DNA of 64,000 bases from Whalleya microplaca (lineage: Eukaryota > Ascomycota > Sordariomycetes > Xylariales > Xylariaceae). Positions 1 to 10,702 of this stretch are shown one piece after another. A model generated the notes under the pieces. The model was not told the DNA's origin. It made no database searches and saw only the letters and a list, made by a program, of their open reading frames with translations. Position numbers and translations under genes: made by a program. Each line of letters opens with the position of its first letter. Positions within the stretch are counted from its first letter, which is position 1. Where the stretch lies: contig MU385710.1 in NCBI GenBank assembly GCA_022497155.1, positions 1,426,001 to 1,490,000 of the forward strand, read 5' to 3'.

Positions 1-2122
1 CAACTTCATCGAACAGCAGGATGGAGAACGGCTTCCTGCGAAGTGCCTCGGTCAACTGACCGCCGGCGTCGTGTCCAACATATCCGGGTGGCGCGCCAAT
101 CATCCTACTAAGTGAGTGACGCTCTTGGTATTCGGACATGTCGAACCGGATCATCGCCTTCGAGTCATCGAAGAGGAACTCCGCCAGTGCTTTGGTGAGC
201 AACGTCTTACCAGTTCCCGAAGGACCGCAGAACAGGAAGCTGGGTGGCTGGTTAGGGTTGCTAAGTCCGGATCGTTGCAGTCTGATAGCATTGGACACTG
301 CCTGGACGGCTTCCTTCTGTCCTACGACAAGCTTTCCGAGAGCCTTTTCCATATGGATCAGCTTTTCCTTCTCGGAAGTCTTTAGCCGAGTGACAGGAAT
401 ACCTGTCCATCGTGAGACGATTTCGTTGATTTGGTCTGGACCCACAATGTCGGTGACCATAGAACCGCCAATGTCGTTCTGACTGAGAGCAGCATCGGCA
501 ATAGCCTTCTGTCGCTCGAGCTCCTTAATGATATTCTCTTGTTCGGGGATGGCATAGTATTGGAGATCAGCAGCTCGAGCATGGTCACCCATTCTAGCAG
601 CATCCTCCATCTTGACCTTGAGTGAGTCAAGTTTCACCTTCGCTTCCTGGATGTTCTTGCCACGCTTTCGTTCACTCTCATACTTTTCTCTAAGAGGTCT
701 CAATTCCTCCTCAACGTTCTCGGCATCTTGCTTGGCGATTTGGAGTCGAGCCTTCGAGGCATCGTCCTTCTCTCGAGACAAGGCGTGGATCTCGATTTTG
801 AGTTGTCGCAGTTTGCGCTCCAGAGAGTCTATGACCTCAGGCTGAGATTCACGAGCGACTCTGACGGCCGCAGCAGCCTCATCAACCAGGTCGACTGCAG
901 AGTCTGGCAAACGCCGAGATGTGAGGTATCGTCCGGCAAGGTTTGCCGCCGACACTATAGCGGCGTCGGCGATGGTGACACCGTGATGAACTTCATACTT
1001 CTCCTTCAAACCTCGGAGGATGGAGATGGTCTCGGGGATGGAGGGCTCCTTGACAATAACTTGTTGGAATCGTCGTTCGAAAGCAGCATCTTTCTCAATG
1101 TACTTTCGGTATTCGGCAAGGGTGGTTGCACCAATGCAGTGCAATTGTCCACGAGCAAGCATGGGCTTCAGAAGGTTGGCAGCATCCATGCCGCCCTCAC
1201 CAGAAGCTCCCGCACCCATAAGTAAATGGATCTCATCAACGAACAGCACGATCGTCTCCTTGGAGTCCGAGATCTCCTTCAAGACACCCTTCATTCTCTC
1301 TTCAAATTCACCACGGTACTTGCTTCCAGCTACAAGAGCACCGACATCGAGAGAAAGCAGTTTGCAGGCAGAGAGATTGTCAGGAACATCGAGGTTGACG
1401 ATCCGTTGTGCTAAGCCTTCGACGACGGTTGTCTTACCGACACCGGGCTCACCAATCAGGACGGGGTTGTTCTTGGTCCTCCGAGATAGAATCCGAATAA
1501 CTCGTCTGATCTCTTCTTCTCTGCCAATAACTGGGTCGATCTTGCCTTCTCTTGCCATCTCCGTCATGTCGATTGTGAACTTGGCAAGGTTTTCGTGTTC
1601 CTCCTCGCTGTCGGCATTTCTAGAGTCCACCCGCTTCGTCCCCCGGATAGCTTGTACTGCATCCTGTACCAGCTTGGCTTTGGGGATATTGGCCTCCTTC
1701 AACGCGTTGGCGATTGTTGAGTCTTCAGCTAGAGCAGTGATTAAGTGGTCTACTGCGACATAGCTATCCTTCTGCGTCTTTTGTAATTCTTGAGCCTTTC
1801 TTAGGACTGTATGGAAGGATGGTGACATGGATACGTTCTCGGGAGGCGGATCTTGGCTTGGTAACCGGACCAGCGTCTTCTTCAGGGCTCTGTCAAATAG
1901 CTGAGGGTCGCCATGGGCTTTCTCAACTACTTGCCGGAAGAGACTGTGAGTAGGACCCTGTGGACCATTCTGCTGATCCTTAGACTGATCTGGCGGGGGG
2001 TCGAGAAGGGATACGGCTAGATGGACTGGTAATAATTGGGAGTGAGCGTATTGCTCAGACAGCACCATAGCATCCTCCAGGGCCTTCTTGCCCCGCTCGG
2101 TGAACTCCATTCGTGAAGTCAT
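1..2122 (-). CDS. HSP104: Hsp104/Hsp98 (ClpB-type) disaggregase, 3' end cut by the window edge
   Basis: AAA+ chaperone that threads aggregated proteins through a hexameric pore, working with Hsp70/Hsp40 in cytosol and nucleus. The minus-strand frame is open from the ATG at 2122 to base 1, about 707 codons, with no intron; the C-terminal end of the second ATPase domain lies outside the window. Visible in order: Clp N domain starting [18 protein letters not shown], first Walker [10 protein letters not shown] (near residue 222), Walker B LFVDEIH, the long coiled-coil M domain (about residues 410-530, ending near the [10 protein letters not shown] motif), and second Walker A GPSGTGKT (near 631). 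The frame runs off at LLFDEV, the second Walker B. The 2122 start is the first ATG and has the family's usual N-terminus; a second Met lies 4 codons in. Heat-shock elements lie upstream. Bacterial or mitochondrial ClpB is less likely because no targeting peptide is present. Confidence 0.95.
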   Translation of the reverse strand, partial: MTSRMEFTERGKKALEDAMVLSEQYAHSQLLPVHLAVSLLDPPPDQSKDQQNGPQGPTHSLFRQVVEKAHGDPQLFDRALKKTLVRLPSQDPPPENVSMSPSFHTVLRKAQELQKTQKDSYVAVDHLITALAEDSTIANALKEANIPKAKLVQDAVQAIRGTKRVDSRNADSEEEHENLAKFTIDMTEMAREGKIDPVIGREEEIRRVIRILSRRTKNNPVLIGEPGVGKTTVVEGLAQRIVNLDVPDNLSACKLLSLDVGALVAGSKYRGEFEERMKGVLKEISDSKETIVLFVDEIHLLMGAGASGEGGMDAANLLKPMLARGQLHCIGATTLAEYRKYIEKDAAFERRFQQVIVKEPSIPETISILRGLKEKYEVHHGVTIADAAIVSAANLAGRYLTSRRLPDSAVDLVDEAAAAVRVARESQPEVIDSLERKLRQLKIEIHALSREKDDASKARLQIAKQDAENVEEELRPLREKYESERKRGKNIQEAKVKLDSLKVKMEDAARMGDHARAADLQYYAIPEQENIIKELERQKAIADAALSQNDIGGSMVTDIVGPDQINEIVSRWTGIPVTRLKTSEKEKLIHMEKALGKLVVGQKEAVQAVSNAIRLQRSGLSNPNQPPSFLFCGPSGTGKTLLTKALAEFLFDDSKAMIRFDMSEYQERHSLSRMIGAPPGYVGHDAGGQLTEALRRKPFSILLFDEV

Positions 2123-2228
2123 ATCTGATTATTTGTGTGGTGTTTCAGGCGAAAGGTAGAATTAATGATAGTGAAAAACGATCGTTCATATAGGTTGTGT
2201 GTGAGTTTGATCGTAGAAGGGTTTTGCT

Positions 2229-2236
2229 TTCGTGAA
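2229..2236. promoter_or_regulatory. Candidate heat-shock element (two-unit)
   Basis: TTCGTGAA is a perfect TTCnnGAA dyad about 110 bp upstream of the Hsp104 ATG. Two units alone bind HSF weakly, so this is a supporting site beside the stronger one at 2430-2447. Confidence 0.45.
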
Positions 2237-2429
2237 GCCTGATGTTAGTTGGGTATAGTTCTTTGTTTCTGGGGAAATAAGCGAGAAAGCTGCCAAAGGT
2301 CTGAAACTTTCAGAATTATTTATCCTCACCAGGTTGTGGAGAAAGAACATGCGACCATATCTCTCGTCATCAGCCCATAGACGGTTTGAGATAGCTCTCG
2401 AGACATCTAGCTACATCATCGGGCACCAC

Positions 2430-2447
2430 GAAGCGGCAGGAAGCTTC
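2430..2447. promoter_or_regulatory. Candidate gap-type heat-shock element of the Hsp104 gene
   Basis: GAA (2430-2432), 7 nt, GAA (2440-2442), 2 nt, TTC (2445-2447) has the spacing of a gap-type HSE recognised by heat-shock factor trimers. It lies about 310 bp upstream of the Hsp104 start. The spacing is read directly; binding is inferred from the gene's identity. Confidence 0.55.
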
Positions 2448-3860
2448 CAAGGTTCTAAGGTTCCACTTTTTATATCTTGATGTGGCGCCTGACACATCAG
2501 GATTAGCGTCCTTGCTGCCTTTACATAGGTAACTGCCCTTACTCAGCTGCTCAGTTGCTCAGGCAGGTGCCCCTCTGTCGTCTGTGTGCCAGCTGATCAA
2601 CAGAGTGACATATATACATACGCATATCTGTTAATGATGCACTCGAAGACACGGAGAAGGACTTACTGATAAAGCGTCAAATTGAAGGCAAAAACTGAAG
2701 AGAAAGCTACGTATGGTTTCCAATTACTGGCTTGGAGGTACATCATTCAACCACCGCCTGGCACATCTCCCAGAATATTCTCACAGGGGGTGATCTATTG
2801 CTTAATACAGGTACCTATGTACCGGTCTTTCTTACAGTGCTGTATGTATACTTAGTTACCCATAATAGCATCCTAACATCCAAGCCACAGCTAAGGCTGT
2901 CACTTTCAATAGCCCCTTGTAATTGAATGCCGTTTCTCGGTCTGTCTTCAGGTACGATTTGAGGTAGATACGTTGAAGTCGGGTGGATGTATGGGTCCTC
3001 GAATATTTTGGAAGTACTCTCAGTGATGGGCTCATATTCCACCGTAGCTGTCTCGTCCGTGACATGAGGACGACAGGTTACCATATTTTTGACGTACGAA
3101 TAGCATGAATGAATTCTCTAGGGTGAGCATGCCAAACCTCTTGGAGGCCCAAGCAATGAAACGCATCAGGTTTTGCTAATGGATCCGATGGGTTGATGTC
3201 AGCCGAGTTGTAATCGTACTTGGAAAGATCTAAAACACAACATTATCGATATACATTCAATCGGCATTACGAGGGCCGCCCCCCATTCTCAAGTGCACTC
3301 ATCAACATTCTCTAATCACCAACAAGCGGACTGCCTCTTTCTAGTCACTTCTAAACTATCAGCAGCATCTGCGCATAGCAGTAAATAGTGTTTATGCTGC
3401 GCGTGCTTGGATATTTCGTGAAGCTACTAAGATAATCAGTATGTGCATACATGTAAGTCGTCTTATAAGGACGAGCTCATGAGCCACCTTGCTGAACGAC
3501 CGGTATGAATTACGATAAATTATCACTATATGATCTTAGCTATGATTGATATTAATCTACAAGGCTAAGTCTGTAGTGTCCCTTATAATCTCATTGAATA
3601 ATATCGCATCTTAGATGAGCTGATAGCTTTATGAATCTACATACGACTGCATACATAATAGGTATCATCTTGTTATTAAGGTAACTATGCACAGTTTATA
3701 TGTATATAAACCTCGAAGGAAATCTTAACAGTGTAAACTTCAAAACTATTCGTTTATGTAAACCGACAGAAACTGTTGGATAGCTAATAAAGTTTGTTAG
3801 AACAAAGAGTCTCAGGCTAAAAGCGGCATGCCTCAGCCACATCTTTCGCTCCAACTTCCT

Positions 3861-3868
3861 TATAGAAC
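3861..3868. repeat. Left target-site duplication TATAGAAC
   Basis: TATAGAAC directly abuts the left terminal inverted repeat and is repeated exactly at 4261-4268. Eight base pairs is the duplication length of hAT transposases. Confidence 0.85.
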
Positions 3869-4260
3869 TAGGGTTGCAAAGGTGCAGCACTTTTCGGAAA
3901 GGTGCCGTTTTATACACATACCCCTGTAAAGTGCGTATAAAACGCAATGTTTAAAACACTAAGCTTGGACCACATAGCCACCTATATATTATCGACAACT
4001 TATTTTAAATATGATATATAGCGTATATAATGAAATTTAATTATTATTTTAAAAAAAAATTTTTTTTTCAAAAAATATATATATACCTTTGCGACCGGAA
4101 GATCTCGCAAAATACAGCTAAAATTAGGTACACTAAGCGAGAAAGCTTAGGCTATAACGGGTCCGTGCGAGTGTATAAAACGCAGCCGATTTGAAAGGTG
4201 CTGTATTATACATGTATAAAACAGCACGTATTTTATTGAATAATACAATTTGCAACCCTA
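3869..4260. mobile_element. hAT-like miniature inverted-repeat element (MITE), 392 bp
   Basis: The element starts with TAGGGTTGCAAA (3869-3880) and ends with the exact reverse complement TTTGCAACCCTA (4249-4260), a 12-bp terminal inverted repeat. It is flanked by an 8-bp direct repeat, TATAGAAC. A second inverted pair lies inside: GTTTTATACAC at 3907-3917 and GTGTATAAAAC at 4171-4181, like the subterminal motifs that bind hAT transposase. The centre (about 4000-4090) is very AT-rich, with A and T runs. No transposase frame fits, so it is non-autonomous. Known for the family: hAT elements make 8-bp duplications and often have TIRs beginning YAGGG. The perfect TSD and TIRs suggest an insertion that has not decayed much at its ends. 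Confidence 0.85.
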
Positions 4261-4268
4261 TATAGAAC
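4261..4268. repeat. Right target-site duplication TATAGAAC
   Basis: Exact copy of 3861-3868, immediately after the right terminal inverted repeat of the 392-bp element. Confidence 0.85.
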
Positions 4269-4553
4269 ATGTGGGAAGCTTCCATGTAGTGGGGGTTGAG
4301 ATAGCGCTCATCGGCCACTAACAGCTCATTCAGCCCGCCCTACCCCGCTGTCTGAGATCAGTCAATGGAGGGGCTCCAACCAGGCCCGATCGGAACATCC
4401 ATACCGCCGTCTACCGGCCACTGAACCCTTGCAATCCCCGTTAAAGCAATAATTGGTCTAATGCCTGTAGCCCACGGCGGAATTTTCAATCGGCGACGAC
4501 TTACACGGGCGACAGCCAGGAGCTCGACAAGACCTCAAATACATGCACCAACC

Positions 4554-5787
4554 ATGTCTTTGCGGGTCAATTCGATAACAGCCCAGCTCGGCAGGCTGTC
4601 ATTCGACATATCGCGGACGACGGCGCGCTTCTACAGCTCCACGAAGAAGGGGGAGCAGGAAAACCCTGGTTTTCCTCGAGGCCATGGCGAGAAAATATGG
4701 ATTTTCCACCACTTCGTCGCCGGCCACACGGCCTACTCGTTCCAACCCGTTCTTAGGGTGTGTAGTCCAGACTATCTATCTATCTATCCAACCCTCCCTC
4801 TTTCCTTCCCTCCCGCTGCATGGTCGGAAGGGAAGGCCAAGAAAGACATAGCAAGATAAGACAAGAGGAGCAAAAAAAAAAAAAAAACGCTAACCAGCTT
4901 TCCCACAGGCGACCCGAGCGCTCCGCCAGATCCTGGTATCAACCAGGAAGCTGAAGCCGTCCAAGCTCCGCAAGGACTACTGGCGGCCGCTGGCGATGAT
5001 CCAGTTTCCCACCGGCTGCGGCGTGGTGGGCCGCAGCGTGTACCAGCGGCTGCGCGAGTGCAAGACGCTGCACCAGCTGGCGTGGGGCGACGAAGATATC
5101 TTCACCGACACCAAGCACCTGAAGCGGCACCAGCGCGCCAAGATCATCAACGACCAGATGGAAAACACCGTCGCCGACGTCGCCGCCGTGCTCGCCGGCA
5201 CCGGCAAGGGCAACCGCATGTGGATGGACTCCGAAGAGTTCAAGAAGCTCGTCGCTGAAATGGAGGCGTATGAGAAGAGGCAGAAGCACAGGGAGAGTGT
5301 GAAGGAGCTGGAGAAGCAGAAGGAGGAGGAGAAGAAGAAGGAGAAGAAGAAGGCGAAGGAGCAGCAGGAGGTTAAGACTGAAGAAGACGGGGCAGAGGTG
5401 AAGGAGAAACAGGAGGTTAAGACTGAAGGAGTCAGCGCAGAGGCTTTGCAGAAACAAGTGGAAGAAAAGACTGCTAGTGCCGAGGCGAGTGACGAAGAAC
5501 CGGTCGAGATTCCAGGGACAGGCGGCAAGTCGCTGTGTAGGACCACAATCTGGTGGATGAACGACATCGATAAAAACCATGCGAAGCACTGGACTCCCAA
5601 CGTTTCACATGAGCTTTTCGAGGATGCGGTTCTAATGAGGATTAGGGATGACGAGGCACCTAAGGAGGAACCTAAGGATGAATCCAAGGACGAATCTACG
5701 GGGGATCCTAAGGAGACAAAAAGCGAAGACGCCGAAGTAGCGGCAGAGAACTCGCCTCAAAAAGAAGCGAAGGCTAGAGCTCCGTGA
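4554..5787 (+). CDS. MHR1: Mhr1 / mitochondrial large-subunit ribosomal protein mL67
   Basis: Two exons, 4554-4757 and 4909-5787 (360 codons); the intron starts GTGTGT, has branch CTAAC at 4890 and ends CACAG. Mhr1 proteins are mitochondrial: in yeast the protein acts in mtDNA recombination and as ribosomal protein mL67. The N-terminus (MSLRVNSITAQLGRLSF...) is basic, without acidic residues for 17 positions, as expected of a presequence. The conserved core follows: KIWIFHHFVAG, then across the splice site RKDYWRPLAMIQFP. The C-terminal third is a long charged coiled coil (KEEEKKKEKKKAKE) with two EVKTE repeats and an acidic, low-complexity tail, much longer than in yeast. An in-frame upstream ATG at 4461 would add 31 basic residues; 4554 was chosen for its better context (CAACCATGT). 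It converges on the sulfotransferase-like gene with 156 bp between stop codons. Confidence 0.85.
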
Positions 5788-5943
5788 AAAGGCACCAATA
5801 TGGAAGCTTTTATAACAGAGTGTGCTTGCTTGATTGGTGATCCGCCAATGTGGCAGTGGACAGGACTACAAAAATATATTGTACGGTAGTGTACCAGCTA
5901 TGTACCATAACCCTCCAACACGAAACCTCCCAAACGCAACGTC

Positions 5944-7541
5944 TTAGAACTTCATAGCGAAGGATTTCAGATACTCGTAATGTGGAACATTCTCATCCAC
6001 ACAAGCTCTGATCACCTTCTGGGCCTCTTCGCCATACTTCTGCCGCCATTCCTCATTTTCAGATTCCTCGGTGACAATTTTCTGGTTCGAGTTTGGTTAG
6101 CGGGATGAAGGTTCGGGGAAAGGGAGCTAGCATCTATACACATACATGGGCATGAGTCCTCGCAGACAAGTTCGTGCTGTGAATCGCGTCGTTGTGGAAG
6201 CCAATCCACTTAGCGAAAGCGTCAGACACGTACTTCTGATTTTCTTCGTCGTCCCAGGTGAGCATGTCCGGCCTGTAGTCAATACCGGTTTCCCGGCAGA
6301 ATGCCTCGACGACGGGTTGCGGTTGGTCGAGAAGGTCATCGGCATCGATCATGGTGATATTGATCTCGCCCTCTTCCTTCTTTTCACGCACCTGACCGGC
6401 TACGCTCGGCCCAACTATCTTTTTCTCCCGTAGATAGTCAAACAGTCGGCGGAGTTCCGCATAACCGGCTTCATTTGGCATGAATTGCTTGAAGCCAGTG
6501 ACATCATCCAAGGGAGGTACACAGCATCGGAAGTACGATGGTATACCCCGTCTAGGATGGCGAATGAGGAACGTCCAATGAAACTGCTTGAGAGTCTTGA
6601 GAGGTATGACTGTTGGGTTGCCTTCCTCCTCATTACCTGGCTTGATGCCATTGGTGAGGCCGTTGGTGATGCCGTTGGTGATTCCGTTCGACTTCCCCTT
6701 GAGCAAAGATGGGGCAATTGTAGGGGCCTTTCCATCCGGTGGCATCAAGTAGTAAGCCATGTCTTTGATGAAAACACGCTTGCCCTGCAGGATTGAGTAA
6801 GTACCCGGTCCATTGGGCGTCCAGATATGGTGTGGTGTTGAGCATTGTTGGCGGCATGATATAATCAACGAGGGGACTTCGACGCTAGATAGAAGGAGAC
6901 CAAGGAAAGAAAGGGGCGAAATAACAAAACAATGTCTCGACTCTCAAATTATCATACTGTTATCCTTCTAAATCATTGTGCCTCGATTGCCCGTCTAGTG
7001 ACGGAATAGACTTGGAGTGGATATGTCCGTGCTATTTCGTTGTGGATCTATTGGTGGATTTTCATCCTGGACTTGCCTGTCACCTTTCTCTTGCATCTCG
7101 ACATGCGGACTTCCGCACTTGCAATGGAATAGAACGAACAAACACCAGAGGGCAGTGGCAGGTTCAAGTTTAACGGGGTTGAAAGGGATCAAAAGCGGCG
7201 GGGTATGAAGAGATTTCGAACCTCGCTGCCATCTCTTTCAAGGCGGTTGAAAACATCCTTGTAAGTGGTATTGGAAAAGCCACTGCTCTCCCTAGCTGCC
7301 TCGTCATTGGCATAACGCTCACTAAGCCTCTCGGGACCGTAGTAGAAGGCGTCGCCGAATGGTTCGTGGGCACATTTGAGGATATCCCGACGGGTCATAA
7401 AAACCTGATATTGTGACTCTTGTTAGTAGGTAAACTTACAGGAATTTTCATCAATTATTGGGGATTCTTGAGACTGACCCTTTCAAAGGCCGTAGAACAG
7501 GCACGCGGGTGCGTGACCAAGAAGAGAGGCTTGTCAGACAT
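5944..7541 (-). CDS. Sulfotransferase-like P-loop protein
   Basis: Four exons give 340 residues: 7479-7541, 7222-7404, 6146-6784 and 5944-6081. Introns 1 and 3 have good branch sites (CTAAC) and ends (GTCAGT...CAG, GTATGT...CAG); intron 2 is 437 nt with an odd donor GTTCGA. The N-terminus FLVTHPRACSTAFERVF matches the PAPS-binding P-loop of the fungal sulfotransferase-like family, followed by CAHEPFGDAFYYGPERL, then KRVFIKDMAYY and FLIRHPRRGIPSYFRC, which resembles the 3'-phosphate-binding Arg/Ser region. An Asn-Gly-Ile/Leu-Thr repeat (NGITNGITNGLTNGI) sits in a loop about 110 residues in. The family is usually annotated only as P-loop NTPase; the acceptor substrate is unknown. It has no signal peptide, so it is probably cytosolic. 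Confidence 0.8.
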
Positions 7542-9217
7542 GGTAGCAGCCAAACAAGGTAATAATCGATGTTGCAATTGCGTTGTCGAATGAGGCGAGT
7601 AGTTTAACTTGCCCTTCCACTTATAGCGCTCCACGTAGAAAGTAGTTGATACAGGATGGCATCGGTGAGAAATTCAGTAGCATTGATTGTTCTTCTACGA
7701 AACAACTTAGATCATCGATTTTATTTTGGAGAGGAGAAGAAGAAGAGCTTTAAGAAACTTCGTCAAACTCAATCGACGGATGGCCTAGACTATCAACTAT
7801 GTACTTCGAGTTGTGTACCTGAACAGCCCCGGAAACCGTAGGCAGCCTAGGTGGTTCTAGGTCCAATTCTAAGCAAATACTCCATCCTCACTCGTCCATC
7901 CGATTAGCAAGCTGCCCACTTTTACCCTGAAGAAAAAAAAGTACAGTACTGTTTTGGTGTAGATGCATCTAACCCAGGCTAGGAGAAGCCTTCGACCTTA
8001 CGTCATACATACATACGACGTCGGTTGACCGTTGACCGTCTACGCACCAAAGTACCAGGCGTTTGCAGGAGTGGATGCGGATAGGCTACCAAGCGATGGA
8101 ATGGTGTGTTGAACCGCATGGGTAGATGTTCAGATGTCTACTACGTAGTAGTCTGATTCTCATTGGTAATGAATTGCTTTAGCGAGCCGAGATCCCTTAA
8201 AATATCCTAGTGTGGGAGGGAAGAACTTTTCTCAGGGATGTGTCGTCGAAGATATTTACCTACTAGTACCGTGCCTAAGCCGCGTCCTAATTGGGAGGAC
8301 TTTTACCAAATAAACCAACCATGATACAGTCATTGATAATGAGTTAGTATAGGCTCTACACACCTATGGTTAAGATGTAATGTTGATGGTGATGTTCTAA
8401 TCATGTCTGGAGATGGCGACATTCTCCTTGTTGTAAGTTGTTGGAGACTGTGTGGGGGTCGATCAACTCACAACCCGGAACTGACTCTCAGTCGGCAGTA
8501 TTAGCCCCGACTACTGGCCGATAACCGGCCGATAACCGCTAATAGCCAGTCAGCTACGCCACGTGTGGAACCGAGGCTTACAGGTACCTACTTATAGGTA
8601 GTTATAGTATATAGGTACTGCGCATATAATTGCCTAGAAAGGCCTCACTTGCTCCGAACTGCGGATGCAAGGTGTACAGTATTTCAAGGTCCTGGTCGTA
8701 TTTGTTAGTACGAATAAAGTTACGTCCTGCTCTATAGCTGGAAAAGCGAGCAGGTAGCTTGAAGACATATCTCACGGGTGTTGGTATACTAGACGTTGTA
8801 TAAAGCTATAATCTTAATTAGTAGATATGCGACTATGTACAATTAGTATACCTATTCCGAAAGACTCACGAAGTCCGTTACAACGGAAAAGGCGTAAATG
8901 TGGAAACATGTGGCTTGGATATGTAAAGCAAGGGCACAGTTACAACCCTAGAATACTGTTTGGAAGCACAAGAATAGTAAATACAATAATAACCTACATA
9001 TAGGTAATCGTGGATCTGACTTTCACCCTCGAGCCTAAATCAATGTCATCATTATCGAGACCTGGATATCCCAAGAGAGTAGACCGTAAGCTGCGAAACT
9101 CAAATCAACACTAATAGAACATACATACCAAGAGTCTCTTATTACTGAACGCAAGGGCGTTTTCATCATCCATCACTTTTCTAAGCTTCAAGAAAGATAC
9201 AATGGAGCGGCTCTCAC
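7542..9217. other. Intergenic region, no gene seen
   Basis: Between the start of the sulfotransferase-like gene and the stop of the P4H-like gene, both minus strand. No frame has family resemblance. It contains a 14-bp palindrome (8138-8151), a tandem GGCCGATAACC (about 8517-8540) and a CACGTG E-box near 8560, of unknown relevance. Confidence 0.6.
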
Positions 9218-10456
9218 TCAACTCAGGCGTCCCCAACTCCAAACATTCAACCCAACCTTAACCCCTTTCCTCACAGGCAGTCCCGCATGCCACGTCTCCT
9301 CCCAGCCCCTACCCGTGCCATCGGGACGGAAGTTCTCCCAGAACACCGCGTTCCCCGCGGCGGGCCTGAACGTGACGCCCAGGGGCTCTTCTCCGTTCTC
9401 CTTTTGCTTCCCGGGCCCGTTCTCCGCGGTCAGAGGTTCCTCGCACTCGACCCAGCGGCACCAGCGGTCGTCGGGACTACTGCGTTGCAATAAGGGAAAC
9501 TCGGTCCCGCCGCCCTCGACGCCGTCCGCCTGCACCCACCCCATGAAACTGGAGACGCGGCCCCAGCCGCGCGCGCCGGAGCCCCAGTCGAAGTGGTGCG
9601 CGTAGTGCCTATAGGTCGCGTTAGTACGCACCTCAATAAATAGACCCCTTTTTTGGAAGTCGAGGTCCAGCCCTGCTTCACTGGAGATTCCCCAAGTAGG
9701 TGGGCAGGCATATACATATACACATATGTATATATGCATAAGTATCTTACGAGTAGGTAAGGGGCTTAGATAGGGAAGAAAAAACACGGGAACATACTGC
9801 CCCGGAGCGACATATCGCTGCGTCCGCAGACGCTCAACCCACAGGTCGTCGCGCCAGCCCTGGAAGGCGCGCGCGCGCGCCTCGATGCAGCGCACGGCGT
9901 TCGTGCGCGGCAGGAGCGCCACCTCCGAGTCGCGGATCGTGGCGTCCCGCAGCGTCGAGTCGCCGTCGTTGGTTATGGTGGACGGCTCGAAGACGGGCTC
10001 GCTGTTCGCTCATGGCACGTATCATCAGCCAGCGGGTCTTTCGGTATACCTACGTACGTATGTATGTACGTCTATATGTGTAGTCGTAGCATAGTAATAT
10101 GTTGTACATACACGCATATACATATATAAGACCGGAACAGTAAGGGCTAGGCGGAACACGTACCTGATCTCAAGGAGATGAGCTCGCTCCTCTTCAGATA
10201 GAAAGTTCTCAATGTAGATCACCAGCGGTGCCTTAGACACAATATGCACGGAGTACGCATCCGGGGGACAAGACGACAGCGCCGTCTCGTTCGCCGCATC
10301 GACCGCGAGCAGCGACTCATTGATGCGCGGGCGCGGCGTCCGGCGGATGCGCGCGGGTTCCGGCGACGACAGGTACTGCGTGATGGGGTTGTAGAAGAAC
10401 ACCAAAAAGGCGATGCCGGCCACGACGTAGGAGAACATCGTGATCCCATAGGTCAA
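9218..10456 (-). CDS. Prolyl 4-hydroxylase-like Fe(II)/2-oxoglutarate oxygenase, membrane-anchored
   Basis: Three exons, 10164-10456, 9798-10001 and 9218-9608, give 295 residues. Intron 2 has a perfect TACTAAC branch and intron donors are GTACGT and GTATGT. The N-terminus (MFSYVVAGIAFLVFFY) is an uncleaved signal anchor, so the catalytic part should face the ER lumen. Then come ENFLSEEERAHLLEI, DSEVALLPR and RYVAPGQHYAHHFDW, which holds the first two iron ligands (HxD). GGGTEFP follows, and WHAGLPV with downstream VGLNVW supplies the distal His and the 2-oxoglutarate-binding basic residue (K in GVKVG). This is the P4Hc fold; substrates of fungal members are not established. Pbn1, also an ER protein, lies 246 bp upstream on the same strand, but nothing indicates joint control. 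Confidence 0.88.
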
Positions 10457-10702
10457 GGTGTTTTCACATGAATTACGCGGTCTACATACATAACAATTAC
10501 ATGTAGTATCTTACGACGCTCGCTTGGCGTTGAAAGCGGTAATGAGGTAGGTAGTCTGAGGCTATTGGGACCCTCTCAGGGTAAGAACCAATCACAGGAC
10601 AGTCCCGCGCCCCAGTGCGTGCCTTCGCCAGATGGATGAGACATCGAGTATAGGAGGAATGTGACAATTAGGATGATGATTCTGACTACTTAGTATATAA
10701 AA

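Larger units (their letters stand above)
2123..4553. other. Divergent intergenic region between Hsp104 and Mhr1
   Basis: No gene is supported here. The part next to Hsp104 holds the heat-shock elements and a few TATA-like stretches. The middle (3400-4100) is AT-rich and includes the hAT-like element at 3869-4260. The last 230 bp before the Mhr1 ATG are GC-richer and are probably the Mhr1 promoter and leader. Confidence 0.7.

Noticed and set aside
1020..1763. 247-residue frame on the plus strand
   Set aside because: It is antisense to the conserved Hsp104 coding sequence; Ser-rich reverse complement with no family pattern.
3696..4318. Small minus-strand frames of 83 and 61 residues overlapping the hAT-like element
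   Set aside because: They cross the inverted-repeat ends of a non-coding MITE; no transposase motif.
4939..5687. Leu- or Ser-rich frames on the minus strand (216 and 236 residues)
   Set aside because: Reverse complement of the Lys/Glu-rich coiled coil of Mhr1, which always gives poly-Leu or poly-Ser frames.
7205..7225. GGTTCGAAATC, resembling a tRNA B box
   Set aside because: No A box or cloverleaf is found upstream; it is the splice region of the sulfotransferase-like gene.
8138..8151. 14-bp perfect palindrome CTACTACGTAGTAG
   Set aside because: TACGTA-type palindromes are frequent in the intergenic DNA here; no nearby partner site or gene start.
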